The position numbers and the translations under genes are program-made. Below are positions 49,657 to 61,200 of a stretch of 64,000 nucleotides of DNA, in pieces. Positions within the stretch are counted from its first letter, which is position 1, and the number at the start of each line of letters is the position of its first letter. The notes beneath the pieces were generated by a model. That model was not told where the DNA came from. It searched no databases and saw only the letters and a list, made by a program, of their open reading frames with translations. The stretch comes from Quillaja saponaria (taxonomy: Eukaryota > Streptophyta > Magnoliopsida > Fabales > Quillajaceae), in assembly GCA_029379385.1 (NCBI GenBank), contig CM055610.1, forward strand, positions 19,245,422 to 19,309,421, given 5' to 3'.

Positions 49657-51821
49657 ATGGACGAGCAGTTCATACTTAGAGTTCCACCTTCTGTTGCAGA
49701 GAGGATAGATCGTCTTCTGGATGAAAATCCTTCTTCTTCTGAGGACAAGTCACTAGATTTGTCCTTTTCTGGTGTGTACATGCTTTTCCTGCATATGGTT
49801 ACATTGCCACTTCTGCTTTTTTTGGAAAAAATTATCATATTTAATGTTTCAGACATCATATAAGAACCCAGTAAATTAACATTTTAGAAGAAAACCAGGC
49901 TCTTTAGTTGACTATTTCACTGTCTGTCTTTAACTGAAGTAATTCTAAACAACAATGATAAGTGACTATGATCTAGAGTAAACTAGAGGCCAAACAAATA
50001 AATACCATATAAATTGAATTATCTGGTTACTTTGATGATTGATCCACAAAGTACAGTATGCAGAATCGAGAAATTATATATTCTTCCATGGATGGTTGAG
50101 GATAGCTAAATTGGTGCATGCTACTGCCCTGGATGGTAATGAATGGAAAAGAAATTATGTATTCTTCATTTTGCAACATTTATCACTGTTAGCCTATTGA
50201 AGATCTTTAGTGGGGCTACGACAGCTTCTTTGAACAAAAATTCTTTGTCCACCAATTCAACTTAATCCTTCATTTATACGGTGTTGCTATCAACTATTTT
50301 CTGAGATTTCCCCTTCCCCTGCATAGCTTTTTGAAGATCCTAAATGCAAAGCAGTCTTACAAGAAAAGTAGTAAACTAGCCTATCGGAGAGCTTTCCTTA
50401 GCCTATCGGAGAGCTTTCCTTTGTACTTTGCTTTACGTACTCACTCTACTTGTGAGAATAAAATATTTTCTATTTTCTTTTTGTCCTCCATACTAATTTC
50501 TCTTTCTAATTATCTAGAGGACGGGAGGAGTGGTACCTTTGTCATTGGTAATGATCATTTTTCTGCATCTCTCTTGGACCTTCCTTGTGTGGTGGAATCA
50601 TACAAGAGTTATGATGATAGCTGTCTAATTAAGACAGCAGATATTGGGCAGGTAATTCTCCTTTTCAATAGTCTATGCTGACATAATAAAAAACGTTGCT
50701 TGTTATGTAATGTTGCCTAATGAATTTTCTTGGTTGAAACAGATGATTATGGTTAGAGAAGCTGGGGATGCTGCTCCAGATGTGATAGAGTACAGACATG
50801 GTCTTACCCCTCCCATGAGAGATGCTCGAAAGCGTAAATTTCGCAGGGAGCCAGATCTAAATGTATTATTTGTCACTTTCACTGTGCAAAACTATAAGTA
50901 CATATAATAATTTTATTTTGGCAAAAAGTGTAACGAAAGGAACCACTATTTTTGAAACAAAACCCCGAAGAGAAATGCTGACCCGAGGGTCGGAATCTCT
51001 TATGTACAACAAAGTTTCACTCTTTAGTGCTGTAGCCCAGATGGTGAGTTAACTCTCCTCCAATGGGGAGGTAACGCTAGCTCCATTTTTAACAATCAGA
51101 GAGAGAGTTCCACTATCCTATTTTAATTTTCTAGTTATAACAATGTGTATTAGAAAGGTCATTAAAAGATAAACTGTCTTTTCGCCTTAGCTACCTGCAT
51201 ACATTTTAATCTTGAGCCGCATTGTTTTGATTTCCAATGTTTTTGTACTTTGCAGCCAGAGCTTGTATCACGTGTTGAGAAAGATCTTCTGAAGATCATG
51301 GCTGGAGGAACATCTGAAAATGTCAATATCCTTTGATTTTATGTATTTGTCTTAATTCTGTTCTTATATAACAAACTTGATTTATTTCTCTTTCCTGAAG
51401 TAAATAGTTTATTGCTAACTTTAAATCAAGTGAATCATTGTCTTGTCAAGACCCCAACTCATTAGGTTACTAGTTGATTAAGTTGATGGTTAGGGTATAT
51501 CTCTAGAGGGAAAGGGATAGAGGCACAAAAGGTGCAGTAAGATGTTTCTTTGTGTTAATGGTGGATGCAAGATAGTTGCTTGGTGCACTCAAAATTGGTT
51601 GCATGAGTAGTGTAAGCAGTGTTCCTTATTTTTTATTATTCCTTAATTCAAACTCACATTTGGAAGCTGCCGAGCAAGACGACGAAGGGCAGGGGAGTGC
51701 TCGTAATGCAAGCAAAAAACCTGCACCCACTCCTTCAGCTAAACCTGATGTTACAGAGGCTGCCAGAAATGCTGGGGAGCCTGACAGGAGTGACTCAGAT
51801 GAATCTGATGACTCAGTTTAA
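49657..51821 (+). CDS. TAF7: TFIID subunit TAF7
   Basis: TATA-box-binding protein associated factor 7, part of general transcription factor TFIID in the nucleus; in animals TAF7 binds TAF1 and restrains its activity. Five exons: 49657-49771, 50518-50651, 50743-50862, 51256-51325 and 51658-51821, giving 200 residues, close to the length I remember for plant TAF7. Visible in order: the opening EQFILRVPPSVAERIDRL, the central SGTFVIGNDHF...ASLLDLPCVVES block, the KTADIGQMIMVRE motif, the YRHGLTPPMRDARKRKFRREPDLN signature, and an acidic Ser/Asp tail (DRSDSDESDDSV). The last intron has AT-AC borders with U12-type signals. No in-frame GT-AG alternative was found. Confidence 0.92.
50377..50420. repeat. 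Perfect 22-base tandem duplication in TAF7 intron 1
   Basis: Two adjacent identical copies of a 22-base unit (TAGCCTATCGGAGAGCTTTC plus CT). No splice or coding consequence is expected. Confidence 0.9.
51326..51657 (+). other. U12-type AT-AC intron of TAF7
   Basis: The donor is GTCA|ATATCCTTTG, a perfect match to the U12 AT-AC consensus ATATCCTTT. A branch-site motif TTCCTTAAT lies at 51639-51647, 10-12 bases before the acceptor CTCAC|ATTTGG. Splicing there joins ENVN to LEAAEQDDEG in frame. The nearest GT-AG choices give the wrong frame or a stop. Confidence 0.85.
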
Positions 51822-53933
51822 CTAAATTCGTTGTGGAGAAGAGTGTGTATATAGTAATGATGGAAAGCTATACTCTGGTTTCTGCTGTTCAGTTTGAATG
51901 TTAGGTAGACAAGCCATAATTAATCAGCTTTCCATTTGTCATCTATAGTTTATATGTTGGACTTGGTTACTTCCATATATTTTCTTATTATTATCTGTTT
52001 TCTGTGGAATCTTTTTAAGTTAGTTGCTGCTTGATGAAACAGGCAAGATGTATATGTTTAATGTAGCTATTGTATGTAGTTTCTTTTTTCCAATTAGGAG
52101 TCTGCTGACAATAGCAGCTGAGGTTTAATCTTAGCTGTCAATATGTAATATGCAAGTCTTCATCTCTGTAAGTTCTGGACTTCTCAGCAGTAATGGTCAT
52201 TATGGAGTAGATTACAAAGCAATAAATTTTTCCTTACTGGAAGAAGCAATTTGAACAGTTGACTTCCTATTTTATGAGATGTTGCGTGATGATCAGAATT
52301 TCTTTTCCTGCATGGATGATTGCAAATAATCACGCCCTCTCTCGTAGTCTCTAAAGCTGTGAGAATATGGGCTCAAGGTTTCTTTATTGTCTAATTTCAT
52401 CCAATTTGAGACTGGTGAGTGGTAACCCTGTCTTGTGGTTCTGGGATTTTTATATCAGCCTGACAGGCTGCTAATAAGATTTCCTACCAAACTGTCTGAC
52501 ATAATAATAGAAATTCCTGATTACATTGTTGGAAATGAACTTTGTATTGTGTTTCTTTTGGTGACATTTATATACTCATCATGATTATGTGTTTGAATTA
52601 GGTTTAATTTAAGATGATATTTTGTAGTGTTTCTGTTTTGTTTAGCCGTGGCCTGCTGGTGGTCTCAAGTCACAGTTGCTCACAATGATTGAATAATTTA
52701 TGTTTTTCACTTTTCCTTTTGCTTTAAACTTTTTGCCGTGGCCTGCTGGTATTCTCTTCAACAATGACCATTGTCCATTGTCTATTTGTAATCTATGTAT
52801 TATTCTAACAACGGCAAGCCAGCACTGAATTAAATATGAATGTGGCAGTAAATTTTATATCATACTGATGCAATTCCAAAAGTTAATGTCCAGACCAAGG
52901 TAGATAAGTTAATTCCATGTTTGTAATTAAATTAACTTGATATTATCCCTAACCTTGTCTTCTTCACCAATCAGTGGCAACATGCGTAAATTAGTTTATT
53001 ACTATGAAATTTTCGCCCATAAAAAATGTAGTCTTCCCAATTACTATTGAGCCCACTAATCCTTATTTTTAGACCGAGTCACTGACCTAAATAAGGAAAT
53101 CAAAACACTCTTATCATCTTTAGAGCACAGATAGGCACCACAATAAGTTGGATCGGATCAAAATTAAACCCGATTCAAAGTTAATTTCTTATACGAATTT
53201 GTCAACATGATTTTATTAAGCTTATCTTAGTATTTTTTTTTTTTTAAATTACACGATTATATTTGTTTATGGATTAATTCAAACTTGATCTAACATAAAC
53301 TAAATGAGTCATTATCAATTTACATATATATCATTTAGACATAACTCTAATTGAATTGATCAAAAATTTACTTTGATTTTAATGAATCAAATTATCATTC
53401 TTAAATACACGAGTCTACTTTATAAAATTAAATATTTTTGACTCAATATGAATACAATACATAATATTTTATGATATAATGATTAAATTATTTTTAACAA
53501 TTTTAATATATATTTTTGACTTAGCAAATAGTATGGTCATGTTGTACCCCAATTATTACAAATAAAAATATAATCACAAAATCTTCTTCATACAATTAAT
53601 TATGTACTGTAAATATAACATGATTTGAGATATATATATATATAGATATATATATATATATATTTCTTAATCCTTTTCTTTTATTAGCAAAATTTATGTT
53701 GCTGTATAAATTAAAATTAAAAAGGCTCTAAAACATAAAAGAAATATCATTTACTAAAAAAAATCCTTCACAATGATCAATTATCCAAAATACCACCAAC
53801 TTTCAGCCCAGAGAGATGTACTACACCCGTGCTGTGCACGTGATCAGTTGAGCATCTGAAAATGACAAAAAAGCCCTTATTCCAAGACGTAAATCATCTC
53901 CACCATTGTCCTCGATTCTTGATCTATGTCTCC
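51822..53933. other. Convergent intergenic stretch (TAF7 and seven-span gene 3' flanks)
   Basis: No gene seen. A GCCGTGGCCTGCTGGT word occurs twice, near 52645 and 52736. A (TA)n run lies near 53631-53662. The section 53140-53420 has decayed dispersed-repeat character. Confidence 0.45.
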
Positions 53934-54884
53934 CTACACAGTCCTTCCTCCGACCGGCTTCATTCCTGACCCAAAACCGGGAGTCCACCGTGAACAGGTT
54001 CCTTCTACATCCAACGCGTCCGCTACAGGCTTAATTACCAAAATACCCTCCCCAACCGATGCACACGAGAACGTGCTCAGAAACGCCACAAGCGCCACCA
54101 CACTGTTAGCCATCTCGTCGGGATTCCACAACACCGACAACCCCAAACAAAGAATTTGCACCGGTAACGATACCACAACGGCGAAGATAAGCCCGTACAA
54201 CCTATACCTCAAACCCTTATTGATCACCATGGACACCACCTTCCAACACGAAAACAAGAACCAAACTGCATACCCAATTCCAAACATCCCAAAAGCAATA
54301 GTATTCAATAGTGGATAAGCACACAACACAGTCTGATTCCCAAATCCATCTTTCCAAACAATCGAACTCCGCCTGAAGAAGCCCGGCAATTGAAGCTCGA
54401 AAGGCATGAAGAAAATCAAAACTATCTGTAAGAGTAATAATGGCAAACACGTAATGAGCACAAAAGAAATGGCCCAAATATCATTGGGGTTTTTGTGTTT
54501 AATGGAAGCATTTACAAGAAAAAGAAGGGTGACCAGAAAAGCAGGCTCAAAGAAGCCTAAAGATAAAACGACATGAATTTTGCAGAGATTGGATTGTTGA
54601 GAAATGGTTAAGGAAGACAAAAATGGGTAAAGATAGCGACGACGAAAAAAGGGTAAGCGGTAAAGTTCCGTAACAGCCCAAAGAGAAATGAAGGAGACAA
54701 GAAGGAATCGAACTGTCCAAAGAGAATTAAAATGTTGTAAATGGGTTAAGGATTTGGATTTGAAACGAAGATGGAAAATGAAGCAGAGAGAGCAAATGGA
54801 AAGAATCAGAATGGCGGTGATGAAAGAAATGGTGAAAAGATCGAAAACGGAATCGAGAACTGGTGATGGAGGAATGAAGAACAT
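53934..54884 (-). CDS. Seven-membrane-span plant protein, uncharacterised
   Basis: Intronless gene of 316 residues starting at the ATG at 54882-54884; the 24 upstream in-frame bases contain no ATG. Seven hydrophobic segments are visible: about residues 14-40, 57-78, 100-126, 138-160, 182-206, 222-244 and 251-275. The short linkers are rich in Arg/Lys (HLRFKSKS, FFRRRY, NKGLRYR). The C-terminal 35 residues are soluble. The seven-span layout recalls plant proteins sometimes listed as GPCR-like candidates, but I see no diagnostic motif and do not assign a family or function. GC content is higher than in its surroundings. Signal transduction or transport are both open. Confidence 0.75.
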   Translation of the reverse strand: MFFIPPSPVLDSVFDLFTISFITAILILSICSLCFIFHLRFKSKSLTHLQHFNSLWTVRFLLVSFISLWAVTELYRLPFFRRRYLYPFLSSLTISQQSNLCKIHVVLSLGFFEPAFLVTLLFLVNASIKHKNPNDIWAISFVLITCLPLLLLQIVLIFFMPFELQLPGFFRRSSIVWKDGFGNQTVLCAYPLLNTIAFGMFGIGYAVWFLFSCWKVVSMVINKGLRYRLYGLIFAVVVSLPVQILCLGLSVLWNPDEMANSVVALVAFLSTFSCASVGEGILVIKPVADALDVEGTCSRWTPGFGSGMKPVGGRTV

Positions 54885-57800
54885 TGATCGATCGATTAAA
54901 TCAATCAATCAATATCTCTGTCGCTTTCTTTCTTCCGGGTGGTCTAATAATCTGTAGTAGTACTACATGTGATGAATAAAGTGACCGGAAAAGTAATGGT
55001 GGCGGCGGCAACGGTGGTAAAAATGGCGGCGAGATAGTAAAATTAAGCATGGAAGATTGAGAAAAATGGGGTGGCAATGATGAAAAGGCATTGGGTGGAT
55101 CGGAAGGGAAAGGAGGAGAGTATGAGAAAAAGGGTTACGAATATTGTTTTTGTTATATGGTTTCTCTCTCCCCTCTGTTCCCAACCGGCGGGAAAAAACA
55201 CAGGCTGGTCACAGCTGCAAAAGATGTTAAGAGAGAGAAATTATTAAAACCAAAAGGAGAAGGGAAAAGAAAGAGAAAGAGGGAGAGGAAGAGGAGAATT
55301 GTGGTGTAATGAGATGGATCCTTTGATTTCGGAATTGGAATGTATTTGATTCACTCATTTGGGTTAATTAATAATATGTATGTGTTAGAATATTAGAATA
55401 TTACAAGATTTTATATGAATTTATAAATTAGGAATGAATGTTTGTTGTGTGGCTTTTCATGTATAAATAATTGGCAAAGCTAGGGATTGGATAGGATAGG
55501 ATAGGATCCGATTGGATACTGTTATTTGATTTATTCAAATATAATTCCAAAACTGAGTTGGATGACAGCTTAGACAAATATTCATTACTTAATTCATTGG
55601 GTATTTCTTTTTATTTTTTTGGTACAGTAATTCGTTGGAACTGGTTTTGAGAATGTGAGATTAAACACCAAAAGCAGAACCAAGGCCAAATCTGCAGTGT
55701 TTTCCAACAAGTTTCATATGTTGGGTTTACTTCTATTTCACACATTCTCATATCTGATTCTGAGGGAGTTTCTAGAAATAATTAGTAGCAGTACCCATTT
55801 TTTAAAGTAAAATAAGAAGAATAATCTGAGGTACAATAGAACTCTACTTTAGAGAATAATAGGGATTGGATCCTTACTCCTTAGTAGCTCTCTATTATGG
55901 ACAATGGTGGGTTCAGGGTAGCTGTTATTTTCAGGTTAATTCATATATTAATTTCTGATACTTCATGTCATAATCATGACAACTCGTTTGCTTCCTGATT
56001 CTATTTATAATCAACCAACTTAATTTTTTTTCTTGTCGACTCGGGTCAAATTCTAAAAAGAAATGAGATTTCCAACTGCATGCATGCTTAATAATTGTGT
56101 ATTATGTAACAAACATGCATGGGAGTTTGGAAAATCAAGAGATACTATATATGCAATTGATATCATGATATATATATATATATGATGCTGAAAAATCCTA
56201 ACTCTACCAAAGCATTAATGGTTAGGATATGCATCCATCCATCATCTATGTGATAAGTATTATGCAAATATATAAAAAATTATGAAGCAATTAACCAGAA
56301 ACCCATATAAAAAATTATGCATGAAATAAAGAATTAATAGTTTTTAGTTGCGCGCACCAGTAAATTGATGAAGTTAAGCCAGCAACAATTCTAGCTTTAA
56401 TTTGTTGCTTCCAATTATCTTCTGCTAATGAATAAAAGAAGATACTGCATCAACATTCATACATTAATAAATATATATAAATTATAAAACCTTTTATATT
56501 TTTTCAGTACATCGCTTTCTTCTCCACCTGCAACCCACCCACTATGGCTATACTTATAAATAAGATTTTATTGAAATATTTTGTTGTTAAATAATTAATT
56601 AATAAGTGATCTAGTGGTCCAATGAAGAGGGAAGATTAATTATGTGAGCACAAAAAACCCTATATGTTTTCATAAATAAAAGTTTTATTAATAGTATAAC
56701 TACAATAAAAAATTTAATTCATAAAAAAAGAATCAAATGAAGTAACCAAATCTTGTAAGATTTCAATGCTTAACTCAACTAAATCAAATAATATAACTCA
56801 ATATAAAAAATAATAATAGAGAAATATTTTTATTATCATGGATACGATTACTACAATGAAAAATATTTAATTTCTTGTTCAATTTTGAAACAAATATATA
56901 CATCTAAGTTTGGAGAAGAAAGAGAAAAAAAAAAGGAAAAGAAAGAACAACAACAACAACTTAGTACAGTTATGGACAATTTTTCTTTTTTAGTTTTCAT
57001 TTGTTTCCCATGTAAAATAAAATTTATTTATTTTTATGTAGTGACATAACATTGGATAAAGTTTTATAGAATATATTTTAATTCTCAAACTAATTAATTT
57101 AAATTATTAATAAATTGACATTTCAGAAACTCTTAACAATTATTTCACTCACTTATGTAATTTGATCTAAACTAATTCTTAATTACAAAAATAGGGAATC
57201 AAAGGAAAGGTTTTCAAAAGACAATTGTTTTTTTTTTTTTTCTTTTCTTTACAAGGGAAAAAATATCACAATAAATTATACATGCAGAATATTTTCCCAA
57301 TGTCAGCTTGCTTATGTCTGCCACTCAAAAGTGTCAATGAATTTAGTTTGATCGATGCTTAGTGGGTAAAACAAAATATTGGTAAAGCTAGCATCGTGCA
57401 TGTTAGCTGGATTGAAGATCTTGCACAGAGAATACAAAGATATACAGAAAATCATATATAGTAATTCAACAAAATACCCAAATATCAATGGTATTTGATT
57501 AATTAGTTCAAAGGTAATAAACATTAAACCGTTTTTATTTATATCCTAAGATTAATTTGTTTATAACTTAGCCTCTTTAGCTAAGAATGCATTCTCATTA
57601 GTCCAAAATACAAACCCTAGGTAGGAAATTAGGGATTAGTCATAATTGACAAAAATATCTAGATGAAAAATAGTTACCCAATGATCAACAAAATAAACAG
57701 ACTGACTGGAACAGGAACTCAAAAAGAACTTCATGATACCCAGAACTGAGAAATGTGAAACTACAATCAAAAGCAAATGATGGAAGCCTTTTTTTTTCAT

Positions 57801-58071
57801 GATTTCAGTGCATAAGAGTCCAAGACTTTCATCATTACATATAGATCTATATTGCATGTTAGTCAATTTCCATGCTATATATAAGAGAAAAAGAAAATGA
57901 AAAACTGATCAAGAAATTAGGTTTAATTAATCATATAAGTCATGATAACCTAGATAGCTACCTTATAAGGATCTGCAGGCATGCAGCTGATGAGATCTGA
58001 GTACCCCTTGAATTAAACCGATGGATCGAAGACGAAGACGAAGACGAAGAAGAAGAAGAAGAGGAAGAAAT
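54885..58071. other. Intergenic stretch between the seven-span gene and MIR166
   Basis: The left end (54885-55320) is a purine-rich leader/promoter of the seven-span gene. A short GGATA repeat lies at 55489-55510 and (TA)n near 56168-56182. The right end probably contains the downstream part of the MIR166 primary transcript, including a GAA/GAC trinucleotide run (58028-58064). No protein gene recognised. Confidence 0.45.
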
Positions 58072-58086
58072 GGAAGCAGTAATTGA

Positions 58087-58107
58087 GGGGAATGAAGCCT
58101 GGTCCGA
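58087..58107 (-). ncRNA. miR166: Mature miR166 (3' arm)
   Basis: Exact 21-base match to the canonical mature miR166, beginning TCGGACCAGG and ending TTCCCC on the minus strand. Confidence 0.96.
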
Positions 58108-58169
58108 GGAAACAATCTTAATTTAGTTTGAATTTGTAGGTTTGGTGTGAAATTATTACATGGGCATGT

Positions 58170-58190
58170 CCTTGGACCAGACAGCATTCC
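58170..58190 (-). ncRNA. miR166*: miR166* (5' arm)
   Basis: Begins GGAATGCTGTCTGG on the minus strand. It pairs with the mature strand leaving 2-base 3' overhangs on both sides, as expected after DCL1 processing. Confidence 0.88.
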
Positions 58191-58210
58191 CCCAAAAGAA
58201 CAAAGCTTCC

Positions 58211-61200
58211 CAATAATTCATAGCTATAATTAGAGGTTGCTTTCAGTTGTGTTCTTCATTCTCATCGATCGACCGATCTCCAATTTGCTTCCTTTTTTTA
58301 CTTAAAAGAAGAAATGAAATGAGAAATGGGTTTGTGCTAGCTATATCATGGATATGTAATGATGAATATAATCATTTAGTTTTCACTAGAATTAAAGTAA
58401 AAGCAAATGGGAGAGAGAGACAGAGAGATGTGATATGGTGAATGGGGATGGAATATGAATTGGGTCTGGTTATGAGTCAAACGTGCACCGTTGGATTGGG
58501 ATGGTTATGAGTTAATGACTAATGCCTACTGTCTTCTTTTATAATCTGCTAGAGAATAAATGAAAGCGACCATGTATAGTTGTTCCAAGATGCTGCACGA
58601 GTGTCTAGGTGACTGACTAAGGGTATATTTGAATGGAGAGAAAAGAAAATGAAAGTATTATAAATTATTGGTCAAATGGGACATGTCATTATTGAAATAA
58701 TTGTTGGAGACACAAAAGGTGAATATGCAAGCATTATGTATATTTATGTTTTATTGTAAAAGAAAGAAGTGTGAATTTATTCCTTTTTTTTTTTCTTTAT
58801 TTAATTTATGAGAAACGTAAGGATATTATTTTCAGAGAGAGAAAGTCATAATATTTTCTATGCATTTTTAGCACACACGTATATATATATAATTTAACAT
58901 TAGAAGAATTTTAAAAAATTATTAAAATTCGAGTGATCTCTTTAATTATAATTTACGATAAATTTATATTTTCAAGAATGATCATATATATAGTCATTGT
59001 CAAAAAATCTTAAATTTCAGTCCTAATAAGGTACTAACTTTGAGATTCTATCAGATAAAAGATAATGATAATGTGACAATATTTATTGTCAAAAAGTGTA
59101 GAATAGCCTACGTATTTTTTTATTTTTCTTACCAAAAAAAAACTTTAATGAAGGTAATTGCTATGTAGAAACTAATAAATGCAAGGTGGACTTGTCCCAA
59201 TAATAAGCATTAGCTGGTCCTATCTAAAATATTAATTTTACCCTTTCATATTTTTCACATGTTTTTTCCCATAAATAAATCAAGAAAAAAACCAAAAACA
59301 CTTGCTCTTGCCTTCTCAACCAACTTCAAATCGCTTCTTGTTAATTTAATAATATTTTTATTCAAAGAAGATAGTACTTTAATGACTTTTTCCTACGTTG
59401 AAGGAAAAACTGTTTGGGCCCAAAACTATGACCTAACCCTGTTATGTTTACGATATGGTATTTGTCCATATAAATTTCAAATCTCAGCATCAGCCCAGCC
59501 CGACTTACTAACCCTTTAGTAGGATTAGAGCCCATAAAGAATCCCAAATTAAAACCAATTTCTTGTTTCAAACAAACTAAAAGAAGAAAGAAACCAAAAA
59601 GTTCTCATGGAACTTAAAGTTGGATTAGTGATTGACAATTAATCAACCAAATCTTTACTCAAAAACAATAAATGATCATTCGGGGACCAATCAATTTAAA
59701 CTTTGGACTTTAGGGCACCTAACCTTGCATGCCAAATTCTTGTGGGGCAACCCCATTTAGTACATATAGTTTTCTATCATTTGTCCCCTCAAAGCACCAA
59801 AAAGAAATTAGAACGAAAAAAAAAAAAAAATAGATATCAAAGTCTTAGACGTTTCAACAACTTCAAACTTTAGTTACCAAAACGGAAAGCAATGCTAATC
59901 ATGGCCGTTTAAAGACAAACTCTAACTTCATTTTCAATGAGAAGTATGGACTTGGACAAGCATAAGGCAGCCTAGTTTCCTGGACTTGAACAATCATCTT
60001 TCTTTAAAATCTATACTAATTTAACACGTAGAGGCATGATCATTAGATTTTAAGTTGGCAAGTTTTTCAGGTGAGATATGATATGAATTAGTCTTTGTAT
60101 TTCACATTAAGATATATAAAAATGAGATATATATGTTAAAAATTGTAGATCAAAATGGAGTAGTAGCACTAACATTTCATATAAATTCTTATTACACTAA
60201 TAATACAAAGTAGAATGAGAAAATTAATTTAAAATTTCAAAAATATTTGGTTCCATTCCAGATGAGGTAGGATTAATTATATGGAGAGAGAAAGAGTGAG
60301 TAAATAAATAAATTTAATTAATTAAAAATGAAAAGAAAAAATCTATCTTATTCTTCTAGCCATTGACCTGGGATTTACAAAGAGATAGAATAGTGAGAGA
60401 GGTCCAAGTTGTGGGTGTAGGAGAATATAATAGAACTTAAAAAATTGGCTAGAGAAATAAGAATTTTTAGCATCGTGTGGGTTTGTGATTGTTATTTTTA
60501 ATATATATTTTTTTCCTAAACTTGTACACATGATTAATTTTGTCTCAATGTACTTTCTTGTTGTTTGGATCAAAGTGTGAATCCATTCAAATTAATTATT
60601 TGCGACTAAATTACTAAAAAATCAAACCTAATCTCCAATTTATAAATTGATGCCATTGAGCGACATAGAAAGAAATTTCTTGCATCTCCAAAATGCTTGA
60701 AATCAAAGCCATGGTTCTGAGGCAGCTTGCACTTTCTTACATTTCCTTATCTCCCAAGATGACTAAAACAGAGCTTTTCCTCACTGATATTCAGGTAATT
60801 AACCAATATGTAAAGTATAGATGTAGATATGATGGTAAATTCTCTGACTTCATAGATTTCAACTTCTAGATTCGAGTTTATTCATTGCGTTAATTTTTAT
60901 TTAGTTGTGTTGCTTTAAATGCAAGTGAATATTGAAACTATATTATTTTATCACTACAGAAAAATAACAAAATACCAAACATTGAGAAGTTGTATCATTC
61001 TTTTCTAGTGAAAATATCTTTACAAGAAGGAACATTTTTCTCTATCACGCTGCTATAAAAAAGGTTGAATATGAATTTTGGTGAAAGTCGTTAGTGTAGG
61101 CTTTTTATTACTACTACAAATGGAGATTGCTTTTGAAAAGTGTTAAAAAGTGGAGCCAAACATCCCAAGTCCCAAACCATTATTGCCAATCTAGCTAGCT

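Larger units (their letters stand above)
58072..58210 (-). ncRNA. MIR166: MIR166 precursor hairpin
   Basis: MicroRNA gene whose product cleaves class III HD-Zip mRNAs and so controls leaf polarity, meristem and vascular patterning. On the minus strand the 5' arm carries the star strand (58170-58190), a loop of about 60 bases follows, and the 3' arm carries the mature miR166 (58087-58107). The two strands pair with 2-base 3' overhangs, three mismatches (two adjacent) and one wobble pair. The lower stem is extended by GGAAGC (58205-58210) pairing with GCTTCC (58072-58077). All expected features of a plant miRNA hairpin are present. Its position upstream of an ATHB7/12-type gene matches the Arabidopsis arrangement I remember. 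Confidence 0.95.

Noticed and set aside
51318..51340. GT donor at GAAAAT|GTCAAT for the last TAF7 intron
   Set aside because: No AG acceptor downstream restores the EQDDEG frame, while the AT-AC pair with U12 signals does.
57963..58187. 74-codon minus-strand frame rich in Leu/Arg
   Set aside because: It overlaps the MIR166 hairpin and a GAA/GAC trinucleotide run; the microRNA explains the sequence.
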